64,000 nt of DNA from Trinickia symbiotica (GTDB lineage: Bacteria > Pseudomonadota > Gammaproteobacteria > Burkholderiales > Burkholderiaceae), in assembly GCF_002934455.1 (NCBI RefSeq), contig NZ_PTIR01000008.1, positions 62,001-126,000 on the forward strand, read 5' to 3'. Below are positions 51,385 through 58,156 of this stretch, in pieces; the stretch's first letter is position 1; each line of letters begins with the position of its first letter. The position numbers and the translations under genes are program-made. The notes under the pieces were generated by a model. It had not been told where the DNA came from, ran no database searches, and saw nothing but the letters and a program-made list of their open reading frames with translations.

Positions 51385-51800
51385 AGGCAGTCATCCCGAT
51401 ACGTTGGAAGGGCTGCGGCTCCGAGTCTCCGGGCCGTGGACATCGTTGCCGAGCGAGCACGCGGGCGATGATGCCGTCAGCCTTCGACGCCTGCTGCAAA
51501 AACGGTGCCCGAGCGCAAATGCGCGGAGCACTGCAAGAATGGGCCAGAGCAGGGGGCGTAAAAAAGCCGCGCGCTGTCTGATGCGACTCAGGCAGCGCGC
51601 GGCGAATTCCGTTCGGCCGCGCCCGATGCGCGACGCACGGGCATGACGAACGGGGGCGGAACGTTAGGGCCTCGAATTGGTGTGAACGGCCCAGGGGCGC
51701 GATCGTCCGTGGAGTTCTCGCTGCGCTGTCTCCTCCTACCGCTCCATTTCCAGTTGTGCGTCCGCGGCTCGTCGAACGACGGGCCGCCGGCCGGCTTCGA
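51385..51800. other. intergenic region, 416 bp
   Basis: No convincing gene. It contains the upstream region of treA on the minus strand and the terminator of phbB (51559-51603). Short open frames here lack ribosome sites and homology. Confidence 0.6.
51559..51603 (-). terminator. rho-independent terminator of phbB
   Basis: A 16-bp stem with one G-U pair (51566-51581 against 51588-51603) and a 6-nt loop TGCGAC lies downstream of phbB. On the minus strand the hairpin is followed by six T residues (AAAAAA at 51560-51565 on the plus strand). This is a textbook intrinsic terminator. Confidence 0.9.
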
Positions 51801-52544
51801 TCACTGCAGATGCTGCCCGCCGTTGATCGCAATGTTGGCTCCGGTAACGAAGCCTGCTTCGTCGGAGCAGAGGTAGGCGATGAGCGCCGCGACTTCCTCG
51901 GGTTTGCCGAGCCGTCCGACCGGTATTTCCGGGAGGATCTTCGTTTTGAGCACTTCCTCCGGCACGGCCATGACCATGCGCGTGGCGATGAAGCCGGGCG
52001 AGACGGTGTTGACGGTCACGCCCTTGCGTGCGAGCTCGAGCGCCAGCGATTTCGTGAAGCCGTGCATGCCGGCTTTCGCGGCCGCATAGTTCGACTGCCC
52101 GAAGCCGCCCTTTGAGCCGATCACGGACGAAATGTTGATGATTCGTCCCCAACCGCGCGCCGTCATGCCCTCGTACCATTGCTTCGTCATGTTGAAGACG
52201 GAGTCGAGGTTGGTACGCAGCACGGCGTCCCAAGCGCCCTTGTCGAGCTTCTTGAAGCTCGCGTCGCGCGTAATGCCGGCGTTGTTGATCAATATGTCGA
52301 CCGCCCCGACTTCCTCGCGGATCTGCGCGGCGCAGCGTTCGCACGAAGCATAGTCGGCTACGTCGACAGCGTAGGCGCGGAACTGTCTGCCTTCAGCTTC
52401 CATCTTCGACAGCCAGTTGTCCGCATTCGTGTTGCTCGGAGAGTAGGTGACGAGCACCCTATGCCCGGCATCGTTCAGCCGGACGCTGATTGCTTCACCG
52501 ATTCCACCCATCCCTCCCGTCACGAGGGCGACCTTGCGAGTCAT
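51801..52544 (-). CDS. phbB: acetoacetyl-CoA reductase
   Basis: A 247-residue NADPH-dependent SDR. TGGMGGIGEAI is the nucleotide motif, NNAGITRD, catalytic ISSVIG Ser and SNYAAAKAG with YxxxK; GFIATRMV and GANIAINGGQHLQ are typical of PhbB/PhaB. It reduces acetoacetyl-CoA to (R)-3-hydroxybutyryl-CoA for polyhydroxybutyrate synthesis. No phbA or phbC lies beside it, so this is probably an additional copy. A strong terminator follows. Confidence 0.93.
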   Translation of the reverse strand: MTRKVALVTGGMGGIGEAISVRLNDAGHRVLVTYSPSNTNADNWLSKMEAEGRQFRAYAVDVADYASCERCAAQIREEVGAVDILINNAGITRDASFKKLDKGAWDAVLRTNLDSVFNMTKQWYEGMTARGWGRIINISSVIGSKGGFGQSNYAAAKAGMHGFTKSLALELARKGVTVNTVSPGFIATRMVMAVPEEVLKTKILPEIPVGRLGKPEEVAALIAYLCSDEAGFVTGANIAINGGQHLQ

Positions 52545-52624
52545 TTCCTTAGTACTCCTATCTATGTGAGCTGAATAGCGTGGGTTTTTTGGGGCATCCG
52601 GCGCGGACCGTGAACCCCCCTTCG

Positions 52625-52822
52625 TCAGCGGATGCGCGAGCAGGCTTCCAGAACGGAATTACCGTTCTGTGTGATGCGTGGGCGCGAAAGGCCACGCTCC
52701 GCTCGTTCGAGCGCGACAAGCTCGCGCTCGAGCAACGTGCTGAGTTCGGCACGGTCGGCCTCTATCTGATCGGGGGCATCCCGAACCAGAATCAACGTCG
52801 CGATTTCATGAGGACTCAACAT
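52625..52822 (-). CDS. small helical hypothetical protein
   Basis: A 65-residue protein (MLSPHEIATLILVRDAPDQ...LSRPRITQNGNSVLEACSRIR). ATG 52822 follows AGGAG with good spacing. Helices plus the terminal RPRITQNGNSVL segment look like a trimmed winged-helix (MarR/PadR-type wing: LT-x-x-G), so a mini-regulator is possible. An inverted repeat lies 42 bp upstream. I do not recognise a named family. Confidence 0.68.
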   Translation of the reverse strand: MLSPHEIATLILVRDAPDQIEADRAELSTLLERELVALERAERGLSRPRITQNGNSVLEACSRIR

Positions 52823-53517
52823 GCTCAACTCCTGATTTCGAAAGGCCTCAGTTGTTTTAATCGAGGTAGTTGCGGGCACAACTACCTGAGCGCAAGCCGG
52901 GGATCGCGCATCATTTACATAGTCGGAGAAAAGTGGCGACGAAAACCGGCAAATATTCCGTCAAGCTGCCCAACCAATGCATGAGGCCCTCTCGTGTAAT
53001 ATGTTACGAATTAGTCGTTTCACGCCCTTCCTCGAAGAGCTCGGGAAGGAATTTATTGCAGACGATAACCACTCCGCCGATCGGGGGATGGGTAATTGTT
53101 TCGGATTCTCGCTTTCCGGCGAGCCATCATTGGCGATTCGACGTTGGCCACATACTAATACCGATGGGCGCGGTTCGCAATACGGAATGACCACGTTTCC
53201 ATCGCGACCTACTTACGTTATGAGGAATACGATGATTGAAAACGGTTTCCCGGCGGCTGAATCCGGCTCGAGCTGCGGCCCGGTCATTTTCTCGTAACAT
53301 TGAAGTGCATATTCAAAACGCTTTATGCCGCGGTTAAAAGAGATCGCGAATCGATTTATACGCTCGTTTGGATAAAACAGGAGCCGTGCACATCTGAATT
53401 GTCCATTCACTCCTGAATCGCACGGGTGCCGGCAATGTCTGAAAACGATGTCTCGCCGGTCCGCCGGTTGCTCCGAGTACCCTGAAGGCGCTCGCGCCGA
53501 CTTTCACGGAGGACCTT
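52823..53517. other. 695-bp intergenic region, AT-richer
   Basis: No convincing gene despite several short open frames. Base composition is visibly more AT-rich than its neighbours. It holds an inverted repeat at 52864-52887 close to the small-protein gene and the promoter region of the microprotein at 53518. It may also contain a regulatory RNA, but I cannot identify one. Confidence 0.5.
52864..52887. promoter_or_regulatory. inverted repeat AGGTAGTTG/CAACTACCT
   Basis: Nine-base arms AGGTAGTTG and CAACTACCT with a 6-bp spacer (CGGGCA), located 42 bp upstream of the 65-residue protein start. No T tract follows on either strand, so an operator is more likely than a terminator. Role inferred. 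Confidence 0.5.
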
Positions 53518-53688
53518 ATGCAAGAATCCAACGAGCCGCAGAACCCTGGCGATGAAGGGCCGCCCGATGCGCCAGGAGTTGGCGAAAGCCCATGTCATGT
53601 GTGCCGCGGCACGGGAATGGTGGAAGGCCAGCCATGTACCGTATGCGGGGGGACAGGCAGGGTGTTGCAGGGAATAGGCGGCGGTTGA
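53518..53688 (+). CDS. DnaJ-type zinc-knuckle microprotein
   Basis: A 56-residue protein: an acidic leader (MQESNEPQNPGDEGPPDAP) then CHVCRGTGMVEGQPCTVCGGTG, i.e. two CxxCxGxG motifs, exactly one DnaJ cysteine-rich zinc module. GGAGG precedes the ATG. Small stand-alone CxxCxGxG proteins occur in bacteria and may act as chaperone accessories or redox-type zinc proteins; the role here is unknown. It is followed by a terminator hairpin. Confidence 0.82.
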   Translation: MQESNEPQNPGDEGPPDAPGVGESPCHVCRGTGMVEGQPCTVCGGTGRVLQGIGGG

Positions 53689-53727
53689 GACTCGAACGCT
53701 TTGCATCTCAGCTCTCGACGCGTGAAA

Positions 53728-53750
53728 AAGGGGCGGCGGAGCCGCCCCTT
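53728..53750. terminator. bidirectional terminator hairpin
   Basis: AAGGGGCGGC (53728-53737) pairs perfectly with GCCGCCCCTT (53741-53750) around a 3-nt loop. On the minus strand it is followed by TTTTT, serving the PRC-barrel gene at 53824-54345; on the plus strand by CCTTT, serving the zinc microprotein. Confidence 0.85.
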
Positions 53751-53823
53751 CCTTTATGCCCAAGCGTTGTCGTTGTGACGCCGGCGGCGCTCCGGCCAGG
53801 CGGTCGCTCGGAATTACACCGGG

Positions 53824-54345
53824 TCAGTGGGGCAAGTCGTCGCCGAGCGGCGTGTCGCCGAGCGGCGTGTCGCCGAGCGGCGCTCCCGCTTCATCGCCGC
53901 CTCTGGTTTGCGCTGCGCCACGCCAGTACGGCGCGCTGCCGTAATAGTCGTGGAGTTCGTTCGCCCATGCCACGTCAGCCATCGCCGGCCAGTGATTCTT
54001 ATCGAACCCCGGTGCGTTTTTGACCGTGTCGGACGTCACCCCGAGCTGGAAGCATTTGCGATCGGTGTCGAGCGTCAGCGCGTTCCACGGGATGGCGAGC
54101 AGTTTGTCGCCGATACCGAGGAAACCGCCTACAGACATGACTGCATATGCGATGCGTCCGGTGTAGACGTCGAGCATGATCTCCTTGATCTTGCCGACCT
54201 CATTGCCGTCCGAGCACATGACCTTGTCGCCCTCGAGGGTGCTGGCCGCCATCACATACGGCCCCGGGCCTTCGGCGCCCGCGCTGCCTTTGCCAACGAT
54301 ACGCGTCTCGCCTTTACTGCCGATCGGATCGGGTGTCGTGCTCAT
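53824..54345 (-). CDS. PRC-barrel domain protein, C-terminal PLGDT repeats
   Basis: A 173-residue paralogue of the protein at 48235-48768 with the same PRC-barrel (LEGDKVMCSDGNEVGKIKEIMLD; RIAYAVMSVGGFLGIGDKLLAIPW) and the APGFDKNHWPAMADVAWANELHDYYG block. Its tail contains PLGDTPLGDTPLGDD, encoded by three near-identical 15-bp units at ~53838-53882, a likely slippage tract. AGGAG precedes the ATG. It probably arose by duplication followed by insertion of the intervening genes. Confidence 0.88.
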   Translation of the reverse strand: MSTTPDPIGSKGETRIVGKGSAGAEGPGPYVMAASTLEGDKVMCSDGNEVGKIKEIMLDVYTGRIAYAVMSVGGFLGIGDKLLAIPWNALTLDTDRKCFQLGVTSDTVKNAPGFDKNHWPAMADVAWANELHDYYGSAPYWRGAAQTRGGDEAGAPLGDTPLGDTPLGDDLPH

Positions 54346-54398
54346 GCTGTTCTCCTAACGTTTCCGTGTCACCGGAGCGGTCTTCGCCCCGCATCCCG

Positions 54399-54632
54399 CT
54401 ATTCCATTTGCCCGATCGCCTTCGATACGGCGGCGGGGCTGTCGTAATCCTTGTCGGGCAGGCGATCGATCATATCGACGATATCCTGGTCGGCATGATG
54501 GGCGCGCGCGGTCTCGGCAAGGTGCTCGCGCGTCGTCGGGTAGTCGACGCCGGCGAGCGCTTTCTGAATCGCGACGGGCGAGGGGTGCCCCGACCGTCGA
54601 TGGTCTTGCGAATGAGCCGGGTGTTGGGCCAT
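54399..54632 (-). CDS. DUF2795 domain protein
   Basis: A 77-residue protein with the DUF2795 core (IQKALAGVDYPTTREHLAETARAHHADQDIVDMIDRLPDKDYDSPAAVSKAIG), a small helical domain found in many actinobacterial and proteobacterial stress loci. GGAGG lies 5 bp upstream of ATG 54632. It is read towards the PRC-barrel gene and may be co-transcribed. Function unknown. Confidence 0.88.
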   Translation of the reverse strand: MAQHPAHSQDHRRSGHPSPVAIQKALAGVDYPTTREHLAETARAHHADQDIVDMIDRLPDKDYDSPAAVSKAIGQME

Positions 54633-54926
54633 GGATGCCTCCTTATCGCGCGGCGAACGGCGTTTGGCGCCTCGGGGCGCGGTGTTGTCCGCGCATCGTG
54701 CGCGCTCCGCGCGGCCGCTGGGTTGAACACATCGTCATCGGAGCAACGGCCGTTCCAATTCGCGCTCGGCTGCCCTGACGGGTTGTCGCCGCGTCGTTTG
54801 CAAAAACTGCTGAGATCGCTGAATGGATTGCCGTTTTCTATCCTTCGGCGGGCGGCCGCGCGCGGGTGCGGGTACGGACGTTGCGCCATTTATCGTTCGT
54901 TGTACGCCGACCGGACAGGAGCCCGC

Positions 54927-57020
54927 ATGCGTCCCGATTTTGCCCTCGATCAACTCGCCATCGATACGATTCGCACGCTGTCGATGGACGCGGTTCAAAA
55001 GGCCCATTCGGGCCATCCTGGAACGCCGATGGCGCTGGCGCCCGTCATCTATCAGTTATGGCAGAAGCATCTGCGCTTCGACCCTGAAGAGCCGCTGTGG
55101 CCGAACCGCGATCGCTTCGTGCTTTCAGTCGGCCACGCGTCGATGCTGCTCTATGCAACGCTCCATCTCGCGGGGGTGAAAGCGGTCGACGATGAAGGTC
55201 GGGCGACGCGAGAGCCCGCTGTGTCGCTCGACGACATCAAGCGCTTTCGCCAACTCGACAGCAAGACGCCCGGACACCCCGAGTACCGTCTCACGACCGG
55301 CGTCGAAACGACGACGGGGCCGCTTGGCCAAGGGCTCGGCAACAGCGTCGGGATGGCGATTGCGGCCTGTTGGTACGCCGCGCATTTCAACCGCGACGAT
55401 GCGGCGCTCTTCGACTATCGCGTCTACGCACTATGCGGCGACGGCGATCTGATGGAGGGCATATCGCACGAGGCGGGATCGCTCGCGGGGCATCTGCGGT
55501 TGGGCAATCTCACGTGGATCTACGACAGCAATCGCATCACGATCGAAGGTCGTACCGATCTCGCCTACAGCGACGACGTCGAGACCCGTTTTCGCGGGTA
55601 CGGATGGCATACGCTGCACGTCGACGACGCGAACGATACCGCCGCGCTCGATGCCGCGCTGGACGAGGCGAAGGCGGTGGGGGACGCGCCCACGCTCATC
55701 GTCGTAAAGAGCGTGATCGCTTGGGGCGCGCCGAACAAGCAGGATACGGCTGCCGCGCACGGCGAGGCGCTCGGCGAGGAGGAAGTCGCGCTTGCGAAGC
55801 GAGCGTACGGGTGGCCGGAAGATAAGACGTTCTACGTGCCCGACGAAGTGCCAGGGCGCTTTGCAGAGGGAATCGGTGCGCGCGGCGCGCAGGCTCGCCG
55901 CGATTGGGAGGCGAAACGTAAGGAGTACGAAGGACGCTACGCCGAACTCGCGCGCGAGCTGGCGCAGATTGAATCGCATACGCTGCCCGATGGGTGGGAT
56001 GCGGACATCCCCGTTTTCGAGCCTGACGCGAAGGGCGTTGCCACTCGCGCCTCTTCGGGCAAGGTGCTCAATGCGATCGCGGCACGCGTGCCGTGGATCG
56101 TCGGCGGCGCGGCGGACCTCGCGCCTTCCACGAAGACGTTGCTCGAATTCGAAGGCGCGGGCAGCTTCGAGCACGACAACCGGGCCGGACGCAATCTTCA
56201 TTTCGGGGTGCGCGAGCATGCGATGGGTGCCGTCTCCAACGGTCTCGCGCTTTCCAACTTGCGTCCGTTCGCGGCTACCTTTCTCATCTTCAGCGATTAC
56301 ATGAAGCCGCCGATCCGACTGGCAGCCATCATGGAAGTACCCGTCATCTACGTATTCACGCACGACTCGATCGGTCTCGGCGAGGACGGTCCGACGCACC
56401 AGCCGGTCGAGCAGCTCGCGACCCTGCGCGCCGTGCCTGGCCTGACCGTGCTAAGGCCTGCCGACGCGAACGAGGTGGTCGAGGCTTGGCGCATCGCATT
56501 GAACAACGTGCGCCGTCCGTCCGCCCTCGTCTTGTCGCGCCAGCCGTTGCCCACGATCGATCGCCAACGTTATGCGGCGGCCGAGGGCGTGCGGCGGGGC
56601 GCATATGTCGTGGCCGATCCGGACGACGGCCGGGCCCCGCAAGTGTTGCTGCTCGCCACGGGCAGCGAAGTGGCGATTTGCGTCGAGGTCTATGAGCGAT
56701 TGAAGGGCGAGGGCATTGGCGCGCGCGTCGTATCGATGCCATCCTGGGACATCTTCGAGCGGCAGGACGACGGCTACAAAGCCTCGGTGCTGCCGCCGGA
56801 AATCGACGCACGCGTCGCCGTCGAGCAGGCGGCCACGCTCGGCTGGGATCGCTACGTTGGGCGAACGGGCGCAAAAATCGTGATGCACACGTTCGGCGCG
56901 TCGGCGCCGATACGCGATTTGCAAGGCAAATTCGGCTTCACGCCCGAGTGTGTCTACGAGGCGGCGAAGCAGCAAATCGCGCGCACTATCGCGACGCGAG
57001 GGCTGCCCGAAGGAGATTGA
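54927..57020 (+). CDS. tkt: transketolase
   Basis: A 697-residue ThDP enzyme of the pentose-phosphate pathway. HSGHPGTPMALAP at the start, the ThDP motif GDGDLMEGISHEAGSLAGHLRLGNL, the pyrimidine-domain FGVREHAMG and THDSIGLGEDGPTHQPVEQL are all intact. AGGAG precedes ATG 54927; the longer frame upstream is non-coding. The 294 bp between it and the DUF2795 gene holds its promoter. Length fits full-size transketolases (660-700). Confidence 0.96.
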   Translation: MRPDFALDQLAIDTIRTLSMDAVQKAHSGHPGTPMALAPVIYQLWQKHLRFDPEEPLWPNRDRFVLSVGHASMLLYATLHLAGVKAVDDEGRATREPAVSLDDIKRFRQLDSKTPGHPEYRLTTGVETTTGPLGQGLGNSVGMAIAACWYAAHFNRDDAALFDYRVYALCGDGDLMEGISHEAGSLAGHLRLGNLTWIYDSNRITIEGRTDLAYSDDVETRFRGYGWHTLHVDDANDTAALDAALDEAKAVGDAPTLIVVKSVIAWGAPNKQDTAAAHGEALGEEEVALAKRAYGWPEDKTFYVPDEVPGRFAEGIGARGAQARRDWEAKRKEYEGRYAELARELAQIESHTLPDGWDADIPVFEPDAKGVATRASSGKVLNAIAARVPWIVGGAADLAPSTKTLLEFEGAGSFEHDNRAGRNLHFGVREHAMGAVSNGLALSNLRPFAATFLIFSDYMKPPIRLAAIMEVPVIYVFTHDSIGLGEDGPTHQPVEQLATLRAVPGLTVLRPADANEVVEAWRIALNNVRRPSALVLSRQPLPTIDRQRYAAAEGVRRGAYVVADPDDGRAPQVLLLATGSEVAICVEVYERLKGEGIGARVVSMPSWDIFERQDDGYKASVLPPEIDARVAVEQAATLGWDRYVGRTGAKIVMHTFGASAPIRDLQGKFGFTPECVYEAAKQQIARTIATRGLPEGD

Positions 57021-57128
57021 TGCGGTGATGACGCCGCGCGCCGCGCAACGGCAACCGCAATGCGCCGCGCAGGCTGGCCGTCGGCGGGAGCCTGGCGGCC
57101 GGGCTCGCAGCCTAGCGCAGGCTAGCGG

Positions 57129-57159
57129 CGCCCCGGAGCGGAGACCCCGCTCCGGGGCG
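57129..57159. terminator. GC-rich hairpin after tkt
   Basis: A perfect 13-bp stem CGCCCCGGAGCGG/CCGCTCCGGGGCG with a 5-nt loop lies ~110 bp after the tkt stop, between two convergent genes. It lacks a T tract, so it may stop transcription weakly or act as an mRNA end-stabiliser. Confidence 0.6.
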
Positions 57160-57167
57160 GCCTCCCG

Positions 57168-57563
57168 TCACTGGCGATGCTGATAATCGGGTTGATTTTG
57201 CGGGTTGTCGTTCGGATTGTTGTAGCCCGGCTGGACGTTCGTGTTGCCGCTGGTGCCCGTTCCGTTCATGTCGCTACGGTTGCCCATCGCGCCGCCGGTC
57301 CTGCCCGGGGTGCCGTAACCACCCGTGTTGCCGTTGCCGCGCATCTGGGGCTGGTTCAGCGTATTGCCGCCGGGAGTGGCGCCATAGCCGCCCGTCGCAC
57401 CGCCGCCGGTTCCGTTGCCGCCGGTCGCGCTCGTGCCGCCGCCCGCACCAGTACCGCCCGCGCCGGCGCCGCCGCCCGCGCCGCCGCCAGCCTGCGCGTA
57501 AACGCCGGTTGCGCATGCGATCGTCAGTGCCGAAGCAAGCAGAGTCTTCATCGTGGCTTTCAT
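57168..57563 (-). CDS. secreted glycine-rich protein
   Basis: A 131-residue protein. Signal peptide MKATMKTLLASALTIACATGVYAQ, followed by an extended Gly/Thr/Asn/Ala repeat (AGGGAGGGAGAGGTGAGGGTS...), then Asn/Gly/Gln-rich sequence to NQPDYQHRQ. GGAGG precedes ATG 57563. Low complexity makes function unassignable; it could be a secreted matrix-like or surface protein. Confidence 0.75.
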   Translation of the reverse strand: MKATMKTLLASALTIACATGVYAQAGGGAGGGAGAGGTGAGGGTSATGGNGTGGGATGGYGATPGGNTLNQPQMRGNGNTGGYGTPGRTGGAMGNRSDMNGTGTSGNTNVQPGYNNPNDNPQNQPDYQHRQ

Positions 57564-57763
57564 GGGGGTCCTCCTATAAATGGTTGCCTTATGCGTTGCA
57601 TTGATTCCGCACGCATACGTAATTCCGCAAAGGCTGTGCCGCAAACGGCTCTTTGTGCGTCGCTTCGCCCCCGGGTATAGCGATTGCGAAACTTAGTATC
57701 ATCTTGCGCCGCTCGCGGTCTGCACGCCGGCGCGCCGCCGCGCGGCACGAAAAGGAGCACGCC

Positions 57764-58156
57764 ATGACCGTCGCACTCGATCCCCACCAAGGCCTTATGG
57801 AAATCGAACAAGCACTGTCTAAAAGTTTCCCTTTTCCCTCGACGAAGATCACGCATGTCACCGATTCAGAGGACGTCGTGACGATCCAGGTTTCCTGGGT
57901 CGCCTCGGCCGCCGATCTGAGCATCCTCGATTCGCGCTGCGCGTTGAACCTCGTGCTCGAGCCCGATGTGCTCGGGCGATACTGCGCGCTCGACGGCGCT
58001 TCCAGACTGCGCGTGAGAGAGTCACTGCGAGCAATGGCGGAGGACGCGTGGCGAGCGCGTACGCGCGAGGGCGGGGACGATCTCGCCGAGTGCAATCTCA
58101 TGGTGGGCGTGAGCGTTTCCGCCGTCGATGCGGCGGCTAAAGGGCTGGCGACGTGA
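57764..58156 (+). CDS. hypothetical protein, DUF3022-like
   Basis: A 130-residue protein (MTVALDPHQGLMEIEQALSKSFPFPS...). Layout recalls Burkholderia DUF3022 proteins, but I am not certain of the match. AAAGGAG precedes the ATG. Its stop codon (58154-58156) overlaps the GTG start of the ABC-fusion gene (58153), so the two are translationally coupled and may work together. Function unknown. Confidence 0.6.
   Translation: MTVALDPHQGLMEIEQALSKSFPFPSTKITHVTDSEDVVTIQVSWVASAADLSILDSRCALNLVLEPDVLGRYCALDGASRLRVRESLRAMAEDAWRARTREGGDDLAECNLMVGVSVSAVDAAAKGLAT

Noticed and set aside
52977-53297. A 106-codon plus-strand frame in the AT-richer gap
   Set aside because: No ribosome site, no recognisable motif and composition unlike a coding region.
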